From Cristatella mucedo (lineage: Eukaryota > Bryozoa > Phylactolaemata > Cristatellidae), in the NCBI GenBank assembly GCA_009760855.2, contig WPIO01000183.1:250001-314000 (forward strand): a DNA stretch of 64,000 nucleotides, given 5' to 3'. The position numbers and the translations under genes are program-made. Shown here piece by piece: positions 35,951 through 48,374 of the stretch (its first letter is position 1; every line of letters begins with the position of its first letter). The notes under the pieces were generated by a model. It made no database searches. It was not told the origin of the DNA and saw nothing but the letters and a program-made list of their open reading frames with translations.

Positions 35951-36259
35951 TTCATAGAAACATCCAGGCTTTGGGCGCATAGAAACTACGGCACGGTCCC
36001 CGAGGAATCGAATTTCATTGGATACACTACTAAGCGGTCGGATACGGAGGAGCAACTGGAACGTCGTGGAGCCTTGTTAGGAAGTATTAAGATCCATAGG
36101 ATCAAGAGAAATGGGGAGTTAGAAGATCTTCATGGCGGTACACTGCTTGATAAGGAACCAATTGATGAAACGGGTTGTACTATTTTCGGGTGGAGTTTCG
36201 CAGACCATTGTCTAAGTCACAGAGTTTGGCCTAAAATCGAGTATTTAAAAATTATATAA
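35951..36259 (+). CDS. Probable last exon, unrecognised protein
   Basis: A clear acceptor (pyrimidine-rich TTTTTATTTCAG) ends at 35950. It is followed by 309 bases open to a TAA at 36259. The peptide starts FIETSRLWAHRNYG, has TEEQLERRGALLGSIKIHR in the middle and ends WPKIEYLKII. Its residue mix is that of a folded soluble domain. No family was recognised and the upstream exon is not identified. Confidence 0.45.
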   Translation, partial: FIETSRLWAHRNYGTVPEESNFIGYTTKRSDTEEQLERRGALLGSIKIHRIKRNGELEDLHGGTLLDKEPIDETGCTIFGWSFADHCLSHRVWPKIEYLKII

Positions 36260-37796
36260 CGTAGGCAGATCAAACAGAAAGTGGCGAGTAACAGATTTCT
36301 CAACCTAAGTTTAGAAGGAACGAAACAGCTTGCTTGTTGAACGATTATGTAAGCTAGTCAAAACGTTGGAACGTTACGTAGCCAAAAGCAGGCAGATTTG
36401 ACTGGCAAGCTTATGCGTTCATTCAACGGTAGATCATTGTGGAGCCAAATAACTACATTGCTAAAGTAGGCAAGAAGAAAATATGCTTACCTGGAGCCAT
36501 TTAAGGGTTAGGCTTCAAAGATTGTGTGAGCTATAACAAAATTAGTTGCTGAATTTAATTTTGATTTAACCTCAACTAATATGAGAAAGCATGTTCTGCC
36601 ATCTAACTTTTTATATTATCGAAACAAGCTGCAATAAATCTGAGAGATTGGCGTGACACTAGAAGGCACAAAGAATCAAATTGCAGAGATAGGCATCATT
36701 TTCATAGGAAATAATAACCAGATAACGCTTTCTTATTATAAGAGCCAACAAGTTTTGTAAAAGGCAAAAATATGTATACCTAGAATCCATTCCTTGCAGA
36801 ACTCATTTTCTAAAGGCTCACTTATTGTACATGCTTTTGTCATCTGAAATCTAATAAGTATGTTGAAGCTATACATAGCAGCGCAGTGTTTACGATGTTT
36901 AGGTGTAAGAGGATATAGCAGATCAATCAAGAACTTGTTAATAATTATATCAAGGTCGGCCTAGATTACAAACCCGATTATACTGTAAAAAATACCAATT
37001 GTAAGGTTATTAGATACACGCATTGTAGTGCTGACTGATGAACGATTTTCACTAATATCTGACAAACTTACTCGCTAGGTTGCACATTTTATGTGAGTAG
37101 TTTAATGATCGCTTCCGTATCTTTATTAATTTTCTTTTATTTATTATATCTTTATTTTATAATGACGGTAGTTAGACTAGGTTTAAGTTGCTAAAGTAAG
37201 TATTCCACTGCCACACACAATGTTAATCACACTGCTACAGAAGAACAGATAATTGTAAATAAAGCAACCACTGAGATCTTAAACGGATTTCTGAGTAGTG
37301 TGCCATCATTCGGCTACAATGAGTGTCGAATACCTCGTAACTGTCTCAAACAGATCATTTATTCAAGCCTAAAACGCTTGAGGACAACGAATTTTGCAGC
37401 AGTTGCCCTACATACTGCTATGAACGTTTAGCGTACTTTAGCCAAGCCCACCCAAAAAGAACAGTTTCTAAACAGTACTAAATTATTCAATACGAATTCA
37501 ATACAACACGGAGAATGTTCAATGTAAATGTTATCACCTTAATAAGTTAAAACAGCTGAGCTGCCTTCTTGTAGGTATCTAAAATATCTCGCATTGGCGA
37601 GAATCTTCACACTGAATAAATACCCCACGGTGAATTGTTAGTCTTGTAGCATCACTTCTGACATAATATAAGGTCTCAATAAGAATAGCGATATGTTGTG
37701 CTACTTTTATATGGTGTAAGCTCAGAATATTGAAATGTGGGCAGCTGATGGGCTTTGTTCGCAAATTTGTAGTTGTTCAGTCACACTATATAATCA
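36260..37796. other. AT-rich unique sequence, no gene seen
   Basis: No repeats of the main families and no supported exon. Short open frames only. Confidence 0.5.
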
Positions 37797-37918
37797 GCTC
37801 AATGGCGCCCGCTACGGCCAAAACTACTGATACAAAAATACTTTCAAAATTGCCACTCAACAGCAATGGTAGAGACAAATACATCGCCTATCTCCGACTC
37901 AAGCTTGAGAGATGATGC
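37797..37918 (+). CDS. Short open frame, unrecognised
   Basis: An ATG frame at about 37802 reads MAPATAKTTDTKILSKLPLN and ends LRLKLER. It might be a first exon for the frame at 38013, but the intervening sequence holds stops and no clear splice pair. Confidence 0.18.
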
Positions 37919-38012
37919 AGCAAGCTCGGCAACAAGTCGCCATGGATTAAAAACATATGTCTTTACAAAGTATTAGAGGGCTTCGTACGAGCACTTCAAT
38001 TAAAATAAAGGT

Positions 38013-38378
38013 ATGCCCTCCGGCCCAGGTGATTATTGGGAGATTAATAATCACACACAGATAGTGGCAATTACCTACCTTTACAGAAATGGCGTTGAAC
38101 TGCATACAATAAAAAACCTTCATAATAAAAAGAAAGCCCGCTTAAAATGCATTGAATTGCCAAGTTTAAATCCAGCGGCGCGAACTTGGCTTGACGAGGA
38201 GATAAAAACCTTCCACTCGAGCTGGAATTTATTCCGCGGCTTCAGGTCACCTGGGTCAGTATCACACGATTACAGTAACATGGCTACCATTGCCTACACT
38301 CAACATATTGCTTGCAGCTTTGACCCTAAATTGTCTGGCAATGCATGGGAGTCACTGAAAGTCACTTGCCTGCATTGA
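38013..38378 (+). CDS. Unrecognised 121-residue open frame
   Basis: ATG to TGA, with protein-like composition: MPSGPGDYWEINNHTQIVA at the start, LNPAARTWLDEEIKTFHSSW in the middle, SHDYSNMATIAYTQHIACSF near the end. There is no signal peptide or membrane segment. It could be a single-exon gene, a retro-element remnant or an exon. No paralogue occurs elsewhere in the window. Confidence 0.3.
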   Translation: MPSGPGDYWEINNHTQIVAITYLYRNGVELHTIKNLHNKKKARLKCIELPSLNPAARTWLDEEIKTFHSSWNLFRGFRSPGSVSHDYSNMATIAYTQHIACSFDPKLSGNAWESLKVTCLH

Positions 38379-39453
38379 GCCAAAGACGAACGGATGTAAA
38401 ATTTTCCAGAGTTTAAGTGATATCAAGCCTAATTTAGATGAGAAATCCTGCAAGGCGTTATTAAGAAATAAAACTATCATGATAGACTTTGCTTTTCTAC
38501 ATCATCATATCATGGAAGCGAGTGAGTTCGAAAACTATGACAGTGTGCCACCATTTTCCCGTCATTCTTCAATCTGTATACCATACCTCAGTCATTGATG
38601 TGCACGGTGTCCAGATGCTAGCATGTTATAGACCTTTGATCTGCTTAGAATAATTTCACTGAGATATTCTAGATGACTTCTCATGTATACTGGTTCATTT
38701 ATATATTGGTAGCACTCTGGGTACTTTGACTAAGGCAAGATGTTGGCCTGTGTTCTTGAGCCGACCGCATGAAAATATACGTTTTTCTCTATCGTTTATG
38801 GAAACGTAGGTAATAATTAGGATTCTGATTTTAGTTGATTTTACTAGGCATTGGTCCTGATAAACTTCTTTCTCATTGAAAGGAGTTATCATTTTAACGA
38901 TGCCACTTTCGTGTGAAGCAGCAAACCTTTGGGACTCACTATAGTAAACAACCAAGCTATTTAAGGAGAAAGAGCATAACGAAAGACAATCAATTCAAAA
39001 ATTTGATTCCATGATCACTAGGAATAAAAAATAAAGTCGAGAAATTAACTGTTCGTTTGAAGGCTTGCGAGCTCAACTTCTGGTGACGGCATGAATGATT
39101 TCTTATTTCAAAGTACAGTAAATCACGTTTTGCTCCTTCGGAATTTAAAATGTAACCTTTGGTTAATATTAAATATTGCATTGATTGAGAAATCCTAAAT
39201 ACCTAAACCCTCACTGATACCAATCCGAAGCACAATAATCTGCTATTAGTACTATATTCTCTTTTATGTTATAAAAAAAGAACTATGGTCGATTCCTATA
39301 GCTACTGTCACTCTGAAAAACTACCCTAAGTTCGTTGCCTTTAGATAGCACTAAAAATAATCAAGTAAGATTAGCTTTAATTCTTACATAAAATGGCTGC
39401 TCTAAAAAGTAACAGTTACAGGTCAGATCAAGATTGTTAAAACGACAACTTAC
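38379..39453. other. AT-rich sequence without supported gene
   Basis: A minus-strand frame at 38695-38955 follows a TACTATAG acceptor-like site, but it has no good donor and no recognisable content. Confidence 0.4.
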
Positions 39454-39633
39454 TGCTGTGCAGCCTATACAACGCTAAATACATTGTGCATGCTGAGATA
39501 ACAAATGTACAGGAAATTAAGGCGATTGCTGCAGAAGCACCCAGGTAATCCATCGTCAGAATAGTCACCAGAAATGTAGGCAGGGATGCCACAAGAACAG
39601 CAATAATGATTGTAGTCGGCAAATACAAAGTGC
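39454..39633 (-). CDS. Exon for two membrane helices, class C GPCR-like
   Basis: A 180-bp exon between acceptor AACTCTTTATAG and donor GTAAGTTG, with the same intron phase at both ends. The peptide has a first hydrophobic helix (TIIIAVLVASLPTFLVTIL), a short loop (TMDYLGA), and a second helix (AIALISCTFVISACTMYLAL) ending in a basic turn. Helix lengths, the acidic loop and the S/T-rich second helix resemble TM6-TM7 of GABA-B-type class C receptors, which couple to G proteins at the plasma membrane. The FxPK motif usually found after TM7 is absent. Another two-helix protein is possible. No partner exon was found. Confidence 0.35.
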
Positions 39634-39696
39634 CTATAAAGAGTTATATAAAAAATAAAAATATATAATAATATATAAAAATATATAAATACATAT

Positions 39697-39970
39697 AAAA
39701 AGTTCTGTGATGGTGCTATACAAATGCATCATTATTATTAACATTATCATGCTAGTCACCCTTGTATGAGATTATAAAAAGTTTCGCACCCAACATCGTC
39801 GGTCACAATGAAAGCGAATGACTGCCCGACAGAGGACTAAGTAACCCCGTCATCCTATTGCAATAAATCTAAATCACGTGCATTTCAAAATGCATATTCG
39901 CTAGAAATATTTTCCAGTGTCCTCAGAGAACTGAAACTATGTCCAGTTGCTGTATAACTCGTATGATTTA
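39697..39970. mobile_element. Two SINE-A/LINE-A tail remnants
   Basis: Plus-strand tail at about 39697-39755 (GGTGCTATACAAATGCATC, then ATT repeats). Minus-strand tail at about 39912-39970 (GTCCTCAGAGAACTGAAAC). Heads are not recognisable. Confidence 0.45.
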
Positions 39971-42130
39971 AGTAAGTGACCAGCAAGATTCGCTGTCATG
40001 CGATGTATCGTGCATAGGCCACGAAATCAAAAGCTCCAGATCATCATGCTTTGACCATCATTCAAAAGCACTCAAGAAGATGCTGAATGCTATCAGTTAA
40101 TCAAAGCCATAGCTATTCATATGTAGTGAATCGCGCGCAAGCAAGCTAAGCATGCAAAAAAAGGCAAGTTAATTAGATTGCAATGCAAAAGCATGTTGCT
40201 CTTATCCCATTCGCCAAGTTTTGGTTCTCAATAGCAAAAAATACAATTCACCCTGACTGAGCAAAGGCCAGAGGAGCACGTAGATTTTTAGCTTCTTTGA
40301 ATTTTGAGTTGAAAATGAATGAGTGAATATAACGTGGGACTTCAATCTGTGGAATAATTGTCACTAAAGGCTTGGTCTCCAAGTGAGTTGAAATGTTTTA
40401 AGGGCAAGACAATCAGTCATGGTGAGCGACGTAAATATAAGATCGATAAGCTGCTTGAAAGGCAACCAGAACTGATTGATGATTAGTGGTTCAACAAGGC
40501 AGTTGCAATGTTTATTGCATATTAAACTGGTCTCCGAATTAACGTCTAATTATCAGGCTGTTTACGTGGATGTAGGAAGACTTGCAAGTGAGTTGCACAC
40601 TTCTGGTTTGAGTATTATCAACAGACGAGCTTGGCATAATTCTTTGCTATTTTAAGCAGGTAAAACTAGGCACTCAAGACTTTTGAGTAGAGGTGCTAAT
40701 CAAGTGGCAACTCACTTTGAAAAGGGCTACCAGATTTTGCATGATAGCCTCTGGAAATATTTTACTGGCGCCGATTCATAAATTCGGGGTACTCCAGCCT
40801 CTGGGTAACACATCTGGCTCCAGCTTCTCATAGCATTCTAACTACGTCCTTGGTTTTACTTATTTGGGGCCAGCACAATTCCGCTTCGGCTGGGCAACCG
40901 AAAAAGCTGTCAGCTGCTTACAGCTAGTGATGAAAATGGCTGCTGCAAGCAAGACTGGTCCAAAAATCCCAGAGTTTCGGCGATTTTTTATTTTATAAAA
41001 GCGCTGCAAGGGATGCCATGCTAAAGAGAAAGACTCTTGATCTTACAATACTAACCACGGTGGCTCCTTCATACCTCCCTGTGCTGTTGCAATAGTTTCA
41101 ACATGGTAGTGCCCTCAGGTTCTTTATGGACAATAAAAATAAGACATTGTTCTATTCATATACTTTAAAAATTGTCATTGGAAGCTTTTGCTCCGTCGGT
41201 GACATTGGAAGCCACTTCTGCGATTCTTAGCAAACACAATCTCCTCTCCTGCTGCGGTCTGTCGCACATCCTTTGGTGTTGTCTCAAGCTGCTAATTTCA
41301 TGCAACTCGCTCAGTTTACTTCCCCCCTGAATCAGCTTATGCCCTGCCCTTTTTTCTTGCCCGAAACAGATCCATTTTACTAGAGCTTGCAACTGTAAAT
41401 CTACGTATGCTTTTAAAGGGTCATACAAACTCTTCTGTATAACTCTCATGTCGTTATTTAGGATTGCATGAGATAAAGATGAAAATACTCAGGTCTCTAT
41501 GAATACGAAATTCACCACTGACTAATCTTACCGATCTCTTGATTTGACGATATTCCAAAGAAATTAAAAAACTTTCAGTGTCCATGAACTGTTGCTCTTT
41601 CGAGTCGATTTCTTGTTATGCGGATATGAGTGGTGGAGTTATAAACATAGTGATTAAAGATAGCCGTGACATGCTTTTGTATTACTACTCTTTTGACTTG
41701 TTTTTTCCTGTGTGCTTTGACTGACTGTACGCGATCATTGAACTACTAATAATTGGCTTTATTTTACATAGACGCTATAAGTCTTTGTATGTCTTGCATG
41801 CTTGTCTTTACATGATAATAGGGCATGATCTTCTAAGAGGGCTACTTAGCTTTTCACCAACTACTGGTTATTGCTTCTGTTTCAAGGAGTTTTACATTAG
41901 CTGTATATAATTTAAGTTTGTTGAAGGTCACTGTAAAAAGACAAATTATCATTCCTTTTATTACATCAGAGTATCTGCTGTTATTCCCTCAGAAAATATT
42001 AACGTCAGGGTATTTATCTTACAAATATTTTGCTTGTCCAGCTAAATTCATTTCTTCGTAAGAAAGAGGAGCATGTCGGTGGCATTTTTCAAACAAAAAA
42101 CTTGGTATTAATATTTTTTTTAATAAACTG
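39971..42130. other. AT-rich unique sequence
   Basis: No supported gene. A minus-strand frame at 41165-41449 (94 codons) has no splice signals and no recognised content. Confidence 0.4.

Positions 42131-42132
<2 letters not shown>

Positions 42133-42170
<38 letters not shown>
42133..42170 (+). repeat. TA microsatellite
   Basis: About eighteen uninterrupted TA repeats. Confidence 0.95.
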
Positions 42171-42171
<1 letters not shown>

Positions 42172-43038
42172 CTACTGCAGGACCACACAAGAGCCATCGG
42201 CTCCTCAAACAACCACCCATTGGCTGTAACTTTACTGATATATCATTTGCAACCTTCTATGAAAAATGTCAGATGACTTTAAAAATCATTTAAATCACCA
42301 AGTGACTTTAAGGTAAATTACAACGTTTTGCTGATTCCGAATAGGCTTCAATTACTACTAACACAACAAATGTAGCGGTCTTAGTCCTTGCATACACATA
42401 ACTGATAAGGGAAGAGCCTGTGCTTTGGAGAACGGCTGAAGTGTCACATTGCACCAGTATATTCAGGCAGACGATATACTCGAGCTGATCAGTCAATTTT
42501 CAACTATTGTTGGTGCAAGCCTTTTAGTTTTTTAATTTTGATTTTGTAAATCTTAGCACCTTTATTTATGAAGCAGGTCTTTGTCAATATTACAGAGAAG
42601 TCTATTCGAGGGCCACGGGAAAGCGTAACTGATACGTCCCTCTGTGCGAATGGTAAGGTGGATCCTGCCCAGGCATTTATGGCCAAGACCAATTTAACGA
42701 CAAATTCGTGATTTAAAATAAAATTATTTATTGCTAGATATTTGTAATACGCTCAATCATGATTCACAATGGGCTTTAATTTTTAAATTGCCACAAAGCT
42801 GTATGTATGCAGTTTGTTTCATTTTACAACCTCGGTTGTTGCTGAACTTCGGCTTTAGCTGCAGGAATGGTTAACAGTTACAAGTAACTTATTCCAGGAA
42901 GCCATTTTCCCATTAGTTGAGCGAAAATTTATAGAAAGCATCGAGTTAAGGATGTGCACTGAAACCTTTGACAACAAATGAATCCAAAGCAAACTATGGC
43001 CAGATAATGCATAGCAATTACCAAACTACAAGTCTTAA
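42171..43038. other. Sequence without supported gene
   Basis: Two adjacent minus frames (42308-42496 and 42504-42692) are open for 62 codons each. They lack convincing splice sites. Confidence 0.4.
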
Positions 43039-43440
43039 CTAGAGAATTTTCTCTCGACTAGTGTTAAGCTTACTGTTTTTGACATCAAGTCGAACCCAAA
43101 AACGAGCTGCCCGCGACTCCAAGCAGCAGCGTCGTATGCGACTACCTCTCTTCGGTGCACTCTTACTGATGTCTGGCAACGGCTTGTGTTTCTGCCCCTT
43201 CGGCAGCTTTGCCTTTGGCATCAGCACGCTCCTGGACGTCGGTTCCTCCTGTTGCACCAATGGGGTGGCACCAAACTGCTCGTGAACGAAACGAATGGGT
43301 CGCGTGTCAATCGTGGCAAACAAACAGCCCAGCGTGCTGGAGCATGCCAAATGTCACATGCCAGGTCCACCTGCTGGTGGGTGGGTGAGAGGGCCAGCCT
43401 TTGCGAAATCTAAAAGTGAGAAGTCGAGATTTGTCAGAGC
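43039..43440 (-). CDS. Possible GC-rich exon, unrecognised
   Basis: The GC-richer minus frame reads IRFVHEQFGATPLVQQEEPT, then basic PKAKLPKGQKHKPLP and KRGSRIRRCCLESRAARFW, followed by a donor-like GTAAGC near 43070. The composition contrast with the neighbours is the main support. It may instead be part of an unrecognised repeat. Confidence 0.22.
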
Positions 43441-43559
43441 CCACAGCTTCCGGTCGTGGTCTCGGCTAGCCACCGCAGGCTAGCTCGCTAAAGCTTCCGC
43501 CGGCAGTCCTCTTCCACCGGCGGGAAGGATTAGCGACCGGCTCATCTCTCCCACAACTC

Positions 43560-43618
43560 TCAGTATCTGCATCTCTTTCTTTCTCTCTCGCTCTCTCTCT
43601 CTCTTTCTCTCTCTCAAA
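43560..43618 (+). repeat. CT-rich simple repeat
   Basis: A run of CTCTCT with TTT interruptions. Confidence 0.85.
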
Positions 43619-43696
43619 CCAAAAAATTCCAACCAACGAATTTTCTGGGCCTTTAGCAGCAACTGCTGGACAGCTGCTGCACTGATAGTGAGGAGC

Positions 43697-44432
43697 ATTA
43701 GAAAAGGATACCACGTCCAAGTTGGTCCATGCATTCCTGGCATCCTGCCTCGACTTCTGCAACTCACTGCTTACTGACCTACCGGCATGTGCGATTAGGC
43801 GATTGCAGCTTGTGCAAAATTCCACAACTAGGATTGTCTGTCGTGAACGTTGCCGTTGCCACATCACACCACTTCTCGCCAACCTGCACCGGCTACCAGT
43901 CAAGCAACGGATTGACTTCAAGGTTTTGTTGCTCACTTTTAGGTCACTTCATTCTTTGGCTCCAGCCTATCTCTCAGATCTACTCCCCACCAGGCCAAAC
44001 ATCGTACCACCCGCTTTTCGGAAACAAACTGTTTGCCAATGCCTGGTACAAACCTCAAATCCTTCAGAGACCGTGCATTTAGGTCGTATGCTCCCAAAGC
44101 CTGTAACTCCCTCCCGATTTGCGTGAGAACATCTCCTGACTTGACCACATTTAAACAGAACTTGAAACAAGCCTATTAAGGACAGCATTTAGTGGGTCCC
44201 TGTGATTCGTCCTTCATATGCTTTTGCGTGCTGACACTGACCATGCTGCCACTAACCACATTTGCATGCTGACCCTGTGCATGTCACTCTTAACCATGTT
44301 ATTCACGTTTTTTATCAAGCATGATATTACTCACCATTCAATTGCATTCCCCTTTGCAGCAAATGTAAAGCAATTAGAGAGAGATTGAGTTCTATGAGAA
44401 CGCTTTATCAACTGCCTTATTATTATCATTCA
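43697..44432 (+). pseudogene. LINE-A 3' fragment
   Basis: 5' truncated. It reads LVHAFLASCLDFCNSLLTDL, then CHITPLLANLHRLPVKQRID and LLTFRSLHSLAPAYLSDLLP, the L2-like RT C-terminus, with few defects. The 3' UTR ends in the LINE-A tail with an ATT-rich end near 44432. It is among the best-preserved copies here. Confidence 0.87.
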
Positions 44433-45723
44433 AATCGTTGCTTTCATTTATTGGAAATGCATGAGAAACGCTCGAACGACTTCATTAGCTCGCTGTAACA
44501 GAAGCAGCTGTCTTGGCCGACGAAGTGGAAAAGGAGCGAGCGAGACAAATAGAGCAGTTACTCACCGAAAGCTGTATGCAGCCGTGACTGCACTTAGCTC
44601 CACTCAGGAGCTGAGGCAAGTCAGACAAGTCAGACAGTGCAGGCCTCTGACCTGAAAGCCGACTAGCAAAGCAAGACTTGCTTTTGGTAATTTAGGAGCG
44701 GTCGGAGGTCAACTACTCACAAGTACAGCAGTAGCCTTCGGCACAAATTCTCACACTCTGTTCTGGCAGCCTTAGCATGCACAAGGAATTCCGCAGATTC
44801 TACACTGAATTTGACACAGCTTTGGCCGCTTCGACGGCCGATCGAGCCGACGGCCGATAACCCTATCGTCCTATCGGCCTATCGGCAGAATGATAACCCT
44901 AACGGCCTATCGGCAGAATGCTTTTAGTGAGCGTTTGAAAACACTTATTTAAAGATTTCTTAAGCAAAGATATGCAAGGTAGATGCAGAGGTTTACCGCT
45001 ACGAGCGCTCACTTCAATGTCTAAAAGCTTAGCAGAGTCCGAGTTCAAACGATATGCAACGCTACTGGTAAACCTAGCTAAGCACAACCGCAGCAACTAC
45101 TGCTGCGAGTCTACGTAACACGAACACGTTGGAACGACGACTGAAACGCGGACGCTGTGCCAAGCCGCTGGGTGGAACAGGCTAAGTATGACAAAAAACT
45201 AAGCCAGAAAAAGCTATAGAGCGAAGCATTGAGATAAGTCAATACCGGCAATATCGGAATGCTGGACCAGCTTCATTCGATGGATGGTGAGGTCAATCTC
45301 GGCGCTCGCGGTAAAAAACAGCAGCCGACGGCGAGCGAGAACCGGACGTAATAACGCCCTATAAACCCGCTCCGCACAGTTCGAAGCCTACGTGGATGGG
45401 AAATACTTATCACAAACACGTTAGCTTCTCTAACAGCGAATGCCGACATGGGTCGCGCAAGCTACGGCTGCAAAATCGTGCAGGCCTGCAGCATGACTGT
45501 GCAGCTACAATACTCAGTCAAGTAGTGCGGAATCAGGGCAGAACTGGTTTACATGAAGGCAGCCATTAGGCGGCCAGCGTTTGACGGAGTGCTCGGTGAC
45601 TCTCTGAAAAACTTTTTATTAAAAATCTAATCCAAATGAATATATCAAGCGTAGATAGTTATGAAATGCAAGCTGTACTGTGAACCCGCCAAAGGTCACA
45701 GACTTTGGGTTTGAGCTCAGTAT
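44433..45723. other. Unassigned sequence
   Basis: No supported gene. Two near-copies of a block containing CCTATCGGCAGAATG and ATAACCCTA lie at about 44860-44920. Scattered GC-richer stretches (45120-45560) might be old retro-element sequence, but no motif is legible. Confidence 0.4.
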
Positions 45724-46978
45724 TGTAGCGCCTTAGTGGCCTTGGCTTAATTTGGTCGCGAACAAGAGCTGTTCGGCGGCGGCCAAGAACTCCCTTGTCC
45801 AGGAGCAGTGAGCCAGAGAGGAGCGCCAGTGCGGTCAGTGAGCAAGAGCTTAAGAGCAAGCCATGAAGCTCTGGGACCAGTAGCGATACGGCCATTATAA
45901 TATGTCGGATACCCACGGGAGCCGCTGATTGCCGTTGGCTGGCCTGTCAACCTCAGCCATAACTCTATTCAAAAAGAATCTTCTGGAACCTATTCGGCAT
46001 TCAAGCTGGACAAGGGTGCCTTTGCAGTGGCCTAGTGACAGTATTAATTCCTTGCCGTAAGGGTCCATGGTGTCGGGCCCAATACGTCTAAGCCCTTGCT
46101 CCATTGTCTCAGCTAGGTATTTAAGAGTCGAGCGACGCTCGCTCAAAAGACCCATCGTCCTTCGTTCGGCTCCTCTCTTTGGCTTCGCTTCAAAACCGTC
46201 GGACTCATTTCTCTGAAAGTGAGGGAGGATATCTGGCTGTTCGCCGGCGCTTGACAAGACAGACGAGACAGCACGAGGACGATTCGGTGGACTCCACCGA
46301 AACGGTCGTATCGCACCCGAGCTGGCATTTTTTGTTTCTTTTGTGTTGCGTGTGTGGCGCTTGCACGTAGTTTCGGCATATGAATTTGCCGGCGCGAGCT
46401 AAACGTAGATGGTGCGGTGCGAGATTTTCCATTGGTTCGGGCACCTTTGTCTGTTTTGGCCGTTCCCCCTAGAGACGCATGTAGCCCAAGTGTGGAGACG
46501 TGTTTCCTTAGCAAGAGTTCTTTGTGTAGTGCGTGTGGTATTCCTGCCGTAAAGGTGGAAGCGGAACCTTAGTTCTCCAGTCAAGTTCTAGGCTCCCGTT
46601 TGGGCTCCTCGTCTCGTTCGGGTCGTTCCCCACAATAGACTTAGCATAAGTGCGGGGGACGTATTCCCTCCGCAAGAGTGCTGATGCTGTTGAGAGCGTG
46701 CGAGGAGTGTAGAGATAAAATTATGCTTGCCACGCAGCAACTTTGTGCGCTTGAGAATAAAGCTCAGTAAAATCCCCAATTTGTGTGTCTCACATTCCAA
46801 TTCACGCCCCTGAATCACGACCCCTTTTAATAACGACAATTAGGTCAGCGCCAAAAACCCTCGTTTCGTGGCGGCCTGCTTATAGCGTTTAGACGCGCAT
46901 CGAACGCTATTGTGCGCTAGGTTACGCGGCAAGGCAAGCAGCAGGTTATGCCTACTCCGCCAAGCCTTCGGCATTACA
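45724..46978 (+). mobile_element. Solo LTR-A, copy 2 (1.26 kb)
   Basis: It begins TGTAGCGCC and ends GCATTACA, with a perfect 4-bp duplication GTAT on both sides. TATTTAAG lies at 46118 and AATAAA at 46756. It is shorter than the other copies, with fewer internal repeat units. No internal retrotransposon region is present. Confidence 0.75.
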
Positions 46979-47746
46979 GTATATCTATGCATCAGAGTTT
47001 GTACATAATAGGCATTAGACAGGCGCGTACAAGGTGACGCGAGCCGGTGCTCGAAGTCATCGCGGACCCACCCGGACTGGTAATGCCCCTTTTTTAAGTA
47101 TCTGCAGACGGTGTGTGCTCAATGTGGGTGCGATTTTGAAACGCACCGCCGAACGGATTACTGTTATCCTAGCGTGGTGAATAGGTAACGAGACACTGAA
47201 CTCCGAACGCCACGGCTTGCTGCTGCGCCTGCTTCCTCTCGAAGCTGCAGCCGGCAAGCAGGGCCCGATAGCGGCGTGACCGCTACAGGCAGAACTCGCT
47301 CCTCGAAGCGTGGTGCTATGCGCGCACTCGAGCTATGGGTCCTAAAAAGATCTGGTCGCCATTCGACTGAGTCCCATGCCCCGCCCACTAGTCATTCCAG
47401 ACTCTATGCATACGGCGCACGCTTGGTCTCCCCGAGGCTGCCCTGCGCGCCAGACTCGGTGCGGATGGCGCCACTGATTGCCGTGCGGTTTCGGACTGCT
47501 TTAGGGTGAAGGGTGCATTCGCGGTCTCCCTGAGGCTCTCCCGGCCGCACGAGCTTGCGTGGCCGGCTCGTCTTCTCTCTTGCACTTTTTGCGTGTCCGG
47601 CACTGGCAGGCTAAGCTTAAAAACACTTCCAACTCTCTTGGGGTGCTCCATGGAAATATCATATTTAAATTGCATTCGCGTCGCTAGGGATGGAAGGCTT
47701 GGTCTTGCATCTGTTTGAGCGGTCGCGATCGTGCTTTGCGTTAGAC
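46979..47746. other. GC-rich unassigned sequence
   Basis: Open for up to 135 codons on the minus strand (47388-47795), but without motifs, splice sites or composition I can interpret. Confidence 0.4.
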
Positions 47747-47895
47747 AGCCGAGCTGGCTTGGTCCAGCGGTGGTTAAGCTGTTCCCACCGACCAAGGGGT
47801 GTCAGAGGTCGTGGGCTTGAGCCCCGAGGCATATGTAAAGCGCCTGAATGGAGATTAAGTTCTTCTAGGGCGTTACACCATTAAATAATATTTAT
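47747..47895 (+). mobile_element. SINE-A, full length
   Basis: Head GCCGAGCTGGCTTGGTCCAG, B box GGTCGTGGGCTTGAGCCCC, then the tail GCGCCTGAATGGAGATTAAG and an AT-rich end. Confidence 0.8.
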
Positions 47896-48195
47896 ACAAA
47901 AACACACGCACACATACACGTACAATAAAAAAGCACACGAGCGCATGCACACACGCACAGTAGAAAAGAAGATGCCCCATGTCCGCCACACCTTCCGTTT
48001 TTAGGAAGAGCTCGTGCTTCGAACCGAGAGCGCGCCAAAATGGAGGTCGAAGGCGTAACAACGAGGTCAAAGATGCACCACCCCGTAGGTCACCTCTTCA
48101 GGGCTTCTTTTGACTAACTAGCTAGAAAGAAAACGCAAGACATTTTCTTTACCGTGTGTGGAGAGTGTATAACTGCTCGCCAAATTCACATGACA

Positions 48196-48341
48196 TAAAT
48201 ATAAAAATACCATTCATTTGTATAGCGCTCTAAAAGAAATTAATCAGGCGTTTCACAAGTGCCTCGAGATTCGAGTCCACGACCCCAGCCAAACCTTGGT
48301 CGAGGCGAGCACCTTAACCACTGAACCAAACCAGCTCGACA
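48196..48341 (-). mobile_element. SINE-A, full length
   Basis: On the minus strand it runs from GTCGAGCTGGTTTGGTTCAG through the B box GGTCGTGGACTCGAATCTC to a LINE-A-like tail (TAGAGCGCTATACAAATG). It lies 300 bp from a SINE-A of opposite orientation. Confidence 0.8.
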
Positions 48342-48374
48342 TAGATAAACTGCGAAGCAGCGTGTCAAAGGTAC

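Noticed and set aside
41165-41449. A 94-codon minus frame near the GPCR-like exon
   Set aside because: No acceptor or donor in the right places and no similarity to a receptor tail.
47388-47795. A 135-codon minus-strand frame
   Set aside because: GC-rich sequence favours long chance frames. No motif or splice signal, and it runs into a SINE.
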